Source: Metaphire vulgaris | Lineage: Eukaryota > Annelida > Clitellata > Crassiclitellata > Megascolecidae | NCBI GenBank assembly: GCA_018105865.1 | Contig: CM030848.1 | Span: forward strand, 7,519,301-7,583,300 | Reading direction: 5' to 3' | Length of the DNA stretch: 64,000 nt | Shown: positions 36,778-47,196 of the stretch, one piece after another | Numbering within the stretch: the first letter of the stretch is position 1 | Layout of the letters: each line of letters opens with the position of its first letter | Notes under the pieces: generated by a model | Told to the model about the DNA's origin: nothing | Seen by the model: the letters and a program-made list of their open reading frames with translations, nothing else | Databases searched by the model: none | Made by a program: the position numbers and the translations under genes

Positions 36778-37160
36778 ATTGATTAATCACTCAGCCTGGA
36801 ACGCAGCTTTGTGAGGAATATTCCGGCTGCAGAGAAGGCGCGTTCGGCTACAACAGAAGTTGGCGGGTACAGTCACTACAGTGAGCAAATAGGAATATAG
36901 TCAGCATGCAAGCACGTGCCACGCTTTCCAGTGCTGCTAAATAGGCCATCTCTGCCTTGATGGCATTCATGAGTTTCTTGTGAAATATGATGATCCACCA
37001 GCAGTAACTGGTGGTGTCATTAGCGATTGCTGCATGGCTGATTGCAGTCGTTCCTTGAAGCTGAGATCTGCGCACGTGGTCTGCATTGCTGAAAATTTCC
37101 ACTGAAGAAGGAGATGAAGTGTTGGGCACGGTTTGGACATCGCAGGAAGCTGCAACAGCA
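36778..37160 (-). pseudogene. hAT transposase C-terminal dimerisation domain remnant
   Basis: On the minus strand 36870-36790 reads PPTSVVAERAFSAAGIFLTK followed by LRSRLSD, a clear match to the hAT C-terminal signature (P.TS...ER.FS.AG....K.R.RL). Upstream frames up to 37160 are broken by stops. This is the only transposase piece in the window with that signature, and it may come from an autonomous relative of the MITEs. Confidence 0.85.
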
Positions 37161-37163
37161 AAG

Positions 37164-38043
37164 CAGTGTTGTTTCAGTTATTGATTATTTTTCAGTTTCA
37201 GTTTCAGTTACAGTTATTGAAATTATTTTTCAGTTATAGTTACAGTTAAAGTTATTGCCATTTTTCAGTTATAGTTTCAGTTACAGTTATTTATTTTTCA
37301 GTTATTTCAGTTATTTTCAGTCAATCGACATTGAGCACATTAATGAAATTTCGACGTTATTTTTTTAATACACAAAATAACACAATCACCCTGCTCTCAA
37401 ATTGATTCATTTAGCTTAAGGAACACACGATGTTCCAAGTTAGCAGACAGTCTGTTGCGTTTAGCAGCAGAGAGGTCCCCACACAGTTTTAGAGGGACTC
37501 AAAAAGTTTAGCAGATTTAACATACAGAAGCTTAAAACTTGCAATAGAGTGCGGTATGGCTGGTATGAGCGAGAGTGGTTTAAACATAGGCGAAATCCTA
37601 CTAAACCACTTACAAATACAATCCAGTTATTACTTTCTTCACTAGTATTTTAAATAAATAAGATACTACTCACAGGATTCTCCTCCGCTCAGAGCGAAAA
37701 CTAACTCTGCTTAAAACGATTTTTAAAATGTAAAAAACCTCAAATCTAGCGACGAAACTAGAACTACCGACGGAAGCAGGAAGAAATAAATTCGCGTTGC
37801 ATGGTGTTACCGCTACAACATTGAAAATATCCGCGTCTCTCGGAAAAACCAGAAATAGTACGCAACCATATATACAATTATTTTTCAGTTATTTTAGCTA
37901 TTTCAGTTATTTATTTTTCAGTTACAGTTACAATTATAGTTATTGACATTTTTCAGTTATAGTTTCAGTTTCAGTTAATTGATTTGTTATTTTTCAGTTA
38001 ACTGATATTTTAGTTTCAGTTAAAGTTAACTGAAACAACACTG
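37164..38043 (+). mobile_element. hAT-type element, CAGTGTTGTTTCAGTTA ends
   Basis: An 880-bp non-autonomous element with ends CAGTGTTGTTTCAGTTA and TTAACTGAAACAACACTG. 8-bp flanks CAGCAAAG / CGGCAAAG differ at one base. Both subterminal regions are dense arrays of 'tttcagttacagtta' steps. It sits directly beside the transposase remnant at 36778-37160. Confidence 0.92.
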
Positions 38044-38512
38044 CGGCAAAGAAGTTAAATTTAGACAAATCATTTCATTCAGGAAGGTTAATTAAGTATA
38101 TTTTTATAACTAACAATTTGGCAAGACTAAACAGCATGGAATTGATGAGCGATGACTGGGCTTATATAATATTAATTTGACATGCATCAAAATTAAACAA
38201 TTGTCGACCCTGCGCCAGGTTTGCAGTGGTGTGTTTCAGGGGTCAGTATAATTAGTACCTTTACTTTTTGTCTTCTATGTTGCGGACATCATTTTTAAAC
38301 GAAAGTTTACAGTGTATATTCCGAAAATGAAGTTATTTTAAAAAAAGAAATAATTATAAAGTCATCAAACGTATTGCTAATAGAAATGTTGGACCTCTAA
38401 ATTTTAATTTTGAAAATGGGCTCGGTACGGAGGTATCAGTTAATTGTAGCCTACCGTGGTAAATTAACCACGATAGGCCCCCTTAGGCCTATATCAGATC
38501 CACTGCTTGGGG

Positions 38513-38605
38513 AGAATAGCTACATACATTCCAAGGAGGAAAACAGGAGACCCCAAGTTGGGGTCTCCTGTTTTGCTCCTTAATTGGAATGTATATAGCT
38601 ATTCT
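38513..38605. repeat. 93-nt near-perfect hairpin
   Basis: Two arms of about 45 nt pair around a one-base loop. The centre AAAACAGGAGACCCCAA / TTGGGGTCTCCTGTTTT is perfect, and the outer part AGAATAGCTACATACATTCC pairs with GGAATGTATATAGCTATTCT with one mismatch and a small internal loop. A second small palindrome (cctaccgtgg...ccacgatagg) lies just upstream at 38449-38478. Confidence 0.9.
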
Positions 38606-39029
38606 GGTTTATGATGATGATTGTGGGGGCCAACTAGTCATGAGCATGAATTCTTTCAAGGCAAAACACAAAGGTCACGGTTAGTCAGTGTTTATTCTAG
38701 CGCCACCTTGACATTGGGGGGGTTGGAATGTTTCGGGGGGGGGACACGGTCTGACTGAGTCTCTAAAAATCTTGAGGAGCAAAAAAGGGTTATCTTCTAG
38801 AGGTGGGTCGATTAATCGAAATCGTAATCGAAATCGCGATTTTTGGAAAAACCAAAATCGTAATCGAGACGATTATTAAATAAATCGAAATAATCGATAA
38901 TCGTCGAAAAAATAATCGAAATCGCGATTATTTTTCGATTATTTCCGTTAGTTATATTATACAATATTTCCGATTCAAAGAAAGATCAATTTACCGTTGA
39001 TTATCAGATTTTCATTGAAAATGGCTTCA

Positions 39030-40150
39030 ACTGCGTATAAAGACAGGCACCATCTTTCTGGATTTGACAGCAGCTTTCGATGCGGTGTGGCATGCGGGTT
39101 TAATGTACAAACTCTCGCTCAATTTGCCACCCTGGTTCTGTCAACTTGTGGAATTACTCATCTCTGACAGACGGTTCTTAGTTCACTTGGGAGATGTCAG
39201 CTCCTGGAGGCGTCAGCGAAACGGTCTAACACAGTGTTCAGTTCTAGCACCTATGTTATTCAATTTGTAGGCTAATAGGCCTACACACGACTTACCGGAT
39301 ACCATAGGTAGGAAGTTTGGATACGCTGACGATATCGGTCTTGCACCCAGGCTCGATCCTTTAAGGAGATTGAAGACCAGGGTTATTTCTAGGATTGTGA
39401 ATTGGGGTGGGGTGTCGGGAAAATCTGGGGTGTGTTTATTTATAGGATTGTAGGATTGTGAATTTGGGGTGTCAGGGAAAGTCTGGGGCGTCGAAATTTG
39501 GAAGTCTCTACCGAAAAAGGCTGACAAGCAAAAAACCTTATAGAGACTCACAAAAAGTCTGACAAGCAAAAAAAGTCATCCGAGGATAAAAGTTGTGGGT
39601 TGTATTTCTCCATTTGGGGGCAGGCTCCTTCAGAGGCTGAAGGAGGCCCAGGCCAGTTGGAATTTCGAGGCCTCTCCTAGCCTTCCCAACATTTAAAATT
39701 TTGACAAGCGAAAAAAGGTAATCACCAATTTTGAGGACCGCAGAATACCTTAGCTTTCCCAAAATCCTAAAATTGTCGACAAGCAAAAAAGGTCATCACG
39801 AAATTGTGAGGCCCCTTCTAGTAGTGGCTATCTAGCTTTCTAGCTCTCCCAGAATTCTAGACAAGGAAACAAAGGGAGGCCCCCAAATGATGGAGGCCCG
39901 GGCCGAATGGCCCTCCTGGCCCCCCTCTGAATGGGCCTGTTTGAGGGTGTTCAGGGCTAATCAATATGCATTCTGTATGCATACCATTGTCACATTACCA
40001 AATTTTAGGGGGTGTCGACCTCAAATTGGGGTGTTGGGGGTGTTAGGGGTGTAGAAATATCCCTGTTGAAGACCAACTGAACATCGATACACAGAGGATT
40101 GCCGAATACTGTAAAATATGGCGGGAAAGCCAGTTTCTAAAGGTACTGTG
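39030..40150 (+). pseudogene. Third layer: LINE (jockey-like) reverse transcriptase fragment, split
   Basis: Reads FLDLTAAFDAVWHAGLMYKL, a LISDRRFLVHLGDVSSWRRQ region, NGLTQCSVLAPMLF (usual form NG.PQGSVL.P.LF) and GRKFGYADDIGL, the polymerase active-site box. A TAG stop follows NL at 39268-39270, and a one-base shift lies after the YADD box. The frame resumes at 40066 with EDQLNIDTQRIAEYCKIWRE. The two halves are separated exactly by the hAT MITE 39378-40065. Inactive. Confidence 0.9.
39378..40065 (-). mobile_element. Innermost layer: hAT element, CAGGGWTATTTCTA family
   Basis: A 688-bp element with ends CAGGGTTATTTCTAGGATTG and GTAGAAATATCCCTG and a perfect 8-bp duplication TTGAAGAC created inside the reverse transcriptase sequence. 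It is larger than other family members and contains four TGACAAGCAAAAAA-type motifs (39519, 39561, 39702, 39776). Confidence 0.95.
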
Positions 40151-40628
40151 AAATAATCGAAATCGTAATCGCGATTATATAAAAAACCGTAATCGTAATC
40201 GAAATCGTAATCGTGAAAAATAATCGAAAATAATCGTAATCGTAATCGGAAAAAATAATCGTAATCGACCCAGCTCTATTATCTTCCCCTTAAAATGTGC
40301 CGACGAGCAACAAAAAAGGTCATCCACCCTCCTGATCACCGATGCCCTTGCAAGCACATGTAGAAGTTGTCATCCTTACATTTTCCCCTCTTCAAAAATA
40401 AAAGTCCTCCCCCGTCGTCACACTTTTTTTGGGAGGGGAATTTCTTTTTCCCCATGAAACATATAAAAAAATTGGGGGAGGGATTTTTAACTTGGGGAGG
40501 GAGAATTCCCCCAGAGAAGGCCTAGAATAAATACTGACGGTTAGTGTACAATGTGCCCAGCTAATAAAAAGAACATGCCACCTGATTAATTCACTGGAGT
40601 AGATATTTGAGTCGTGTGCGTGCTCATG

Positions 40629-40810
40629 CAGTGTTTATTCTAGGCCTTCTCTGGAGGGGGAATTCCCTTCCCAAAAAATTAAAAATTCCTTCCCAAAAAA
40701 TTGTATATGTTGGATGGAGAATGGAAATCCCCCAAAGTGTGGAGACTCAGACCTTGTCCCCCAAACATTTCAAAATCCCCCCAATGTCAAGGTGGCTAGA
40801 ATAAACACTG
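40629..40810 (+). mobile_element. MITE with CAGTGTTTATTCTAG ends
   Basis: A 182-bp copy of the family at 7023-7210 with both ends intact. The flanks (TGCTCATG / TGCTAGAATG) only partly agree, so the target duplication is uncertain. Confidence 0.85.
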
Positions 40811-40816
40811 TGCTAG

Positions 40817-41065
<249 letters not shown>

Positions 41066-41326
41066 CAGGAGCCATGGGTAAATGAGATCCAAAAAATAAT
41101 TGATTTGACATTGAGTTCGTCCTCTCATGGAGTTATTATTAGAGGAGACGGCATTACGTCATTTGGCTGAAGCCAACTATTTGGGAAATTCCCAAACGGC
41201 AGCCACATTGGTAGACCCAAAAAATCATCAGCTGAGCCATGGGGAATAGCTGCGGATATGTTTTATCAATGATCTAAGAACTTTTATTAGTATGTAATGA
41301 AAATGGAGATTCAGATCAGTGGAGGC

Positions 41327-41502
41327 TCCAGAATTTGGCAAGTGGTGGGTGGGTGTTGGGGTGGCAACTTCTAATCAGAGGGTCCTACCGCTTGTTGTTA
41401 GGTATGTAGTATTAAGTATAGGGTCCCAACAGGGGGCCACTGGGAGGCCAGACACTCAATAGGGGCACACCCCCCCGGGGCCCCCCTGTGGAGCCGCCAC
41501 TG
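41327..41502 (+). mobile_element. CAGTGGCGGCTCC-family hAT MITE, nested
   Basis: A 176-bp copy inside 41126-42275. 8-bp flanks ATTCAGAT / ATTAAGAT differ at one base. Confidence 0.9.
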
Positions 41503-41643
41503 ATTAAGATGCTATTGCTCGAAATTTGTGTTTGAAAAATAGCAAGTGGACAGCCTACTGGATGACATTAATCGTGTTTCAATAAGGCATGGGGTTGTCC
41601 ATTAATTATGTCAACAATTTTTGGGCAATTTTCGACCCCCTTC

Positions 41644-42116
41644 CAGGGATATTTTTACACCCTCCTAACACCCCTCAACACCACCACCACCCATTTGAGG
41701 TCGACACCCCCCAAAATTTGGTAATGTGACAATGCAAAATGGATACTAATTAGCTCTGAACACCCCCTCCCCCAATAAAGGACACCCCTCCCCCAAACTT
41801 TTATTGTCAGATGACCTTTTTTGTCAGCCTTTTTCCGGAAAGAGACTTAAAAATTCCGACACCCCAGTGGCGGCTCCACCGGGGGGGGCCAGGGGGGCCC
41901 GTGCCCCCTATTGACTGCCTGGCCCCCCCAGTGGCCCCCCCAGTTGGGACCCTATACTTAATGCTACATACATTAAACAACAAATAATTGGCCCCCATGA
42001 TTAGAAGTTGCCCCCCAACGGCCCCCACTTGCCAAATCCTAGAGACGCCACTGCGACACCCTCCCCCGATTTTCCCGACACCACCCCTCAAATTCAAAAT
42101 CCTAGAAATAACACTG
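41644..42116 (+). mobile_element. hAT-type MITE, CAGGGATATTTTTACAC family, nested
   Basis: Left end CAGGGATATTTTTACACC, right end CCTAGAAATAACACTG. The flanks are C-rich, so the duplication is hard to score. It is itself interrupted by the MITE at 41865-42053. Confidence 0.85.
41865..42053 (-). mobile_element. CAGTGGCGGCTCC-family hAT MITE, innermost
   Basis: Full-length copy with a perfect 8-bp duplication CGACACCC inside the CAGGGATATTT element. Confidence 0.95.
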
Positions 42117-42283
42117 CCCCTCCCCTTGTCATCAACTGTCAACTTTACCCCCACGCCCGATTCAACCACAATGGCCGCTAACAATGGAGGTGCTATTTTT
42201 AGCCTACGCGCTACTGGCTTCACGCAGCCTGGTTAGAAATGACGTAATGCCGTCTCCTCTAATAATAACTCCATGCGTCCTCT

Positions 42284-42398
42284 AGCCACGCCTAGAGTTA
42301 CGACCGGAAGTCCGAGGAGGCGACGAGTCCGACGACCTTCTTTGATATTCGAAGTCTTCGATGTTGGCAGCTGGAGGCTATTACGTTCTGTGGTAGAA
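42284..42398 (+). promoter_or_regulatory. Putative TMX2 promoter and 5' leader
   Basis: A GC-richer segment right after the hAT nest contains ACCGGAAGT at 42303-42311, the consensus of ETS/GABP sites common in housekeeping promoters, and leads into a good start context GTAGAAATGGGA. The frame is open upstream of the ATG as far as 42273, so the exact start rests on homology length. Confidence 0.4.
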
Positions 42399-45300
42399 AT
42401 GGGAGAGTTTCTTAAGGGAGTGGTTCAGTTCCTTCATCCTCACTACGTATTCAATGTTATTCTCAGCGTCATCTTCTTCGCCCTGAAGACCGTCGAACCG
42501 ATCTGTTCAGCGATTTTCGACGACTGTCAACTGGAATTGGTATGTCGCGTATTATCGCCTAACCCCTCGAGCCTCACTGTCATAACGATAATAATAATTA
42601 TAATCATTTTTCTAAGAATAGTTACTGGTATGCACGATCCTCCTTTGATATTTGATGTTTCGGAGGCTTTTAGAATTTGATATTTTTATAGTTTCTTGTT
42701 GGTTGGTCCGCGTCTGAAATCGTCCAGCATACCTTATTTGGGTTCTCGTTCGTTCAAGGTGACACCTCCGTGACCCATAACGAACCTTGAACGGCGGAAA
42801 TGGATTTCATTTCTGCTGAATTTTATATCACGGATGATTTTAGACTTTGATATTTTCAGTTTTTTATTATTACTGGCCATAGTAGATTTTTTGATGCTCT
42901 GATGTGCTCATGTAAGAAAATTTAGGCCGGTCAGATTTACGCCTCATTGTGGTTAAATAGGAGAGTGATGCAACGATACATTCGTAGACGGATGATAAAT
43001 TATGACAATCAGGCTCATATTAGTGATTGGGCAGCTTTAACAAAGCTGTTCTGATTGCTGGGCCACTGACTGTTCAGTCCACTAATATCAGTTAGGATTT
43101 TTTGACTAATTAATTATTATGGGTGGTGCTAACCGACAGTTGAGCATCAAAAACATTCTTAACCCGTTGCAGGGGGATTTAATTTTTTCAAGTCGTCCCC
43201 AATTGGGGTATTTAATTTGGGGGAAACGCGTTCATGTGAAAATGTGAACATACAAGTTTTAAACTTACTATATTTCAGGCTATATAGAAGCTATAAAGAT
43301 GTAGTTTGCACCGTTGCTTCGCATTTTTATTGCTCTTTCGAACCATCTGTGCCAAAGAAGAAAATTTTGGGGGTAGGGTCCACCCTACAGCCCAAAATAG
43401 GACCCCTCCCCAACATTTTGGACAAATTTTGTTCCAAGCCCAATAGCAAAAAATTTTCCGCAGTAACCCTCAAACTGTGAGCGAGAACGTTGTAAAGGGG
43501 TGTAATTAGAACAGAATAATGCAAAAATTTTGAAGATTGTACAAAATGTGGGGCAGCTATGCTTTTTCAAACAATATTACTCATTGCTCGAAGAAATGAC
43601 AATTTTGCGAACAGATTCTCAATCTGAAAAACCGAACAACTCAGTATATTTCAGGCTATATAGAAGCTAGAAAGATGCGGTTTGCACCGTTGTTTAGCAT
43701 TTTTATTGCTCTTTTGAACCATCCATGCCAAAAAGAAAATTTTAGGGGTAGGTCCACTCTACAGCCGAAAATCGGAACCCTCCCCCAAAAAAATTTCAAA
43801 GCGCAATAGCAAAAAATTTTCAGCGGTGACCCCCCAACTGTGAGCGCGAAAGTTTTAGGGCAGTGTAATTGGAACATAATAGTGCAAACATTTTGAAGAT
43901 CGGGCCAAAATTGGCGGAGTTATGATTTTTCAAACCTCAGACTTGAGATTTTTCGAGGCATTTCAACGCAAAATCCCAGTATTTGGACGATCAATGGCAA
44001 GTTTTCTTGCTTGTATAGTCAACAACAGTGAAGAAAGTGCTGCCATCTATAGAATGGATAGTAAACTAAATCGAAAAGTTACTCCCGGAGTCCCGGGGCG
44101 GTTTAAAACTGCAATGTCCGATGCTTATGTGGCGCACCGTTTTAAGACGGCTTTACCCTTTCGGATATGATTTTCGGCCGCCGTTTATAGACGGCGTTGC
44201 CCGGGAACGGGTTAAATTAAATCTGCAATGCTAGAACTTGTTTGCCCAATACAATGTATTGCTGATTCATATGTCCTTGATTCTGAGTTCACAGTATTTC
44301 CATATCATTTGGAAAACTTGGTATTTGTTCTTAATCAGTTTCTTCTTGTATAGAAATGCAGCAGTACATGGAAAGCAAAGCAGAAACATATTGAGCATTT
44401 CAGTAAGGAACTTCATTGGCAGAACTAAGTGAAATTTTATGCACTCACCCACTCACTCACTCACTCACTCATTTCCTGCTCACCATTTTGTAGTTATCTG
44501 AGATACAAAACACCAATCAGGTCAGACCATGGTCTTTTCAGTTGGTGCGGTAAAAGATTTGTGCAGCAGTTGCCATGTGACAAATGACATGAAGATAAGT
44601 AAAGCCATAGGTGAAAAATGGTTCTTTGGATTACTAATGCCTCCAAAGGTCAGGTCAGTGAGACGTGACCAAGGGCTGTTTCTGGCTTTCTACTATTAAC
44701 CGAAGACTGAAAAATCGGGGAATGCCCATGGTTCCCAAAGTTAAGAATTCCGTACTAAATCCTATCATCGAAATACGAGCCGTAGTAACATTCCCAAAGA
44801 TGCTTATAATTCTATGTTGTAAATGTTTGCCATTGAACATTTTAAATATTATTGTGAGAATTGTTAATGTGACATAAGACCATGTACTTAACATGGCGGT
44901 TATGTTTTCAGAGAGAATGGGAACTGTTGACTTTCATGGGCTGCATCATCGTCATGAAAAATAGGAAACAGCGTAGGAAAATGAGCTACATTAATTTTTA
45001 AATTATTTTATTTATACCAATGATCAGTGTTCCCGCTAGGGAGAGGTTAGGTGTGAATTTTGGGGGATAAAAATATTTTTGTGTGAGTAAAAGTTTTGTA
45101 ACTTAGGAACTTTGTGATCAGTGGATGATGAGTTAGACAAAGAATGATGCGATGATGAGTCATAAAAAATATGCATGGCTTACAAGTGGTTAGAATGAGC
45201 CAAATGTGGTAAAAAATAATTAATTATAGTAGTATATAACAATAATAATGATGTACCAAGTAAACATGTAAAAATGTTTACAGATGTAATAATTCCTTAT

Positions 45301-47155
45301 TATTTGTTTAAATGTTTCTGTGGCATGGGAATACATACATTTTTATGTTTAATAATATATTCATGTTCTTCAGATATGTGATTGCTTATCTGCTGAAAAT
45401 GTGGTTTTTCGTTATTGATTAATATTTTACTATATTAGATTAAGTGACCATTGACATTGACATTAATTCATGCATCGTGAAAGCCAACGTTGCCTTTGGC
45501 CTCCTCTCCAGACATCTTTGGAAAAATCATGACAAAGTGGCGGTATACAAAGCAGCCATTCTATCAATATTACTCTACGGCTGCAAGTACTGGATACTCA
45601 GTCGTTCACTTGTCGGAAAGCTTGGGCCATTCCACCTGTGATGCCTAAGATCAATTGCCCGCATCCCAAAATGAAGTCATATCCCTAACACTGCAGTTCT
45701 GCAGATTTATGGGATCACAGGCATTGAGGCTTTCCTGCCGATTGCCAAACTGAGTGGGATAGGTCACATCATACATACGGACGATAGTTGAATTCCAAAA
45801 ATGACTTTTTATTGCCAGTTGGAAGATGGCGTATGCTCTCATGGAAGACAGACGAAGCGAAACTGAACCTCAGAGCTTGTTCAATTTCACCTGACGACCC
45901 AACTGAGTTGCTCAAGACAGATCAAACATCATCCATACTTACTTCAGGGGACGGTATTTGAATCGTCAAAGCTCATTCTTGTGAAATCAGTTGAAGGATG
46001 TTGGATTCGCTCTCATGCACTGCAACTGGCTGATTCCCTTGCGGCATCTGTCAGCACTTCTGCGCTTCACGATTAGAACTTTTTGAACACCAGAAATCAC
46101 ATAAACCTACATAGACCCAGGATCCGTTGTGCCGACAACCGAGTCCATCATCACTTTATTGGATGTCAATTTTGATGATTTCAGACATCCCAGATTATTA
46201 TGAAATTATTATTATATTATTATTATACAACGTAAAGATTTTATGCAAAGCTAATACAGTGACTGCGTGGACACATTACAAATTATAAATTACAATAGCC
46301 AAATGCGAAATAGCCAAGTTTTTTAAGATTCTTCTTGAAGGTGTCTGGCGTTAGAAGAGTTGAACTGAAGAAAGGCAGGCGGTTCCATGCCCAGGATCCG
46401 CAGTCACGGGAAGTCCACGATCGCCTTTATTGGATGTCGTCAATGGAGCGATGATTTCAGCAGATCTCAGATGTTGTTGCAAATTGCTTGTGTGTTCTTG
46501 TTTCAGCCTCTTATGCAACATACATTGAGACTGCATGTATGTTTGCGAAGCTTCTCAGCACGTTTCTCTTCATGCGTCAAAATCCAGTTTTCGGAGTAGT
46601 TTATGTCATTGCCTGTCTTTGTAAGTTGCATGTATGCGTTACAAGTATACGAAAACGTTGACATTTAAACCATTGTGCCATTATTTAAAGATTTGGTTGG
46701 AACGTTATGGTTTGATTGCATTTAGGATTTGGTTTTAATGAGTTTATGCAAGGTCATTAGCCTTAAGATTCATATGTGCATGTGTATGTATGTATGTGTG
46801 TATGTAAGAGGGCTGTACTGCATCTAGAGTTTTCAAATCTGTCCAGAGCTGGATTTTTCTGGATTTTCAGAGAGAAATCTAGCAGCAGCTGCATCTACAG
46901 ATGATAATTAGTAAGGTCCATGTGACTGCATGTTTCAGGTATCAGCTGACAAAGTTTGTAATAGCCTGCCATCATCAAAAACAACTATGGCAAAGACACT
47001 AGAAGCATTTAAATAAACGAGAACTGAAAACTTCTCTGTTTGTTTGTAGTTATCCAGAACATTGATTGCTGTTAGATATACCGTATTTTCAATTGTAAGG
47101 TGTCCTAGCTGTACTTGTACGATATGCTACCATGATCAGTTCATCATCATCATCA

Positions 47156-47196
<41 letters not shown>

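Larger units (their letters stand above)
38798..40278 (+). mobile_element. Second layer: hAT element with TAGAGSTGGGTCGATTA ends
   Basis: Ends TAGAGGTGGGTCGATTA and TAATCGACCCAGCTCTA with a perfect 8-bp duplication TTATCTTC. Both subterminal regions are arrays of 'aatcgaaatcgtaatcg'. It carries a reverse transcriptase fragment inside. Confidence 0.93.
38686..40536 (+). mobile_element. Outermost layer of a nest: CAGTGTTTATTCTAG MITE with 9-bp TSD
   Basis: Left end CAGTGTTTATTCTAG at 38686, right end CTAGAATAAATACTG finishing at 40536, flanked by a perfect 9-bp duplication ACGGTTAGT. Without its 1.48-kb insertion and that insertion's duplication it would be about 360 bp. Confidence 0.93.
41591..42150 (+). 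mobile_element. GGGGCTGTCC-family MITE fragment, split
   Basis: The left end GGGGTTGTCCATTAATTATG is intact and its 'gggcaattttcgacccc' block is cut at 41643. The continuation 'ccttgtcatcaactgtcaac' resumes at 42117. The right end is missing. Confidence 0.75.
41126..42275 (+). mobile_element. hAT-type element with about 40-bp TIRs, host of a nest, next to the TMX2 promoter
   Basis: Inverted ends starting CATGGAGTTATTATTAGAGG stay identical for about 39 bp, flanked by a perfect 8-bp duplication CGTCCTCT (41118-41125, 42276-42283). It holds a CAGTGGCGGCTCC MITE at 41327 and a GGGGCTGTCC fragment from 41591 that itself contains further insertions. Confidence 0.94.
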
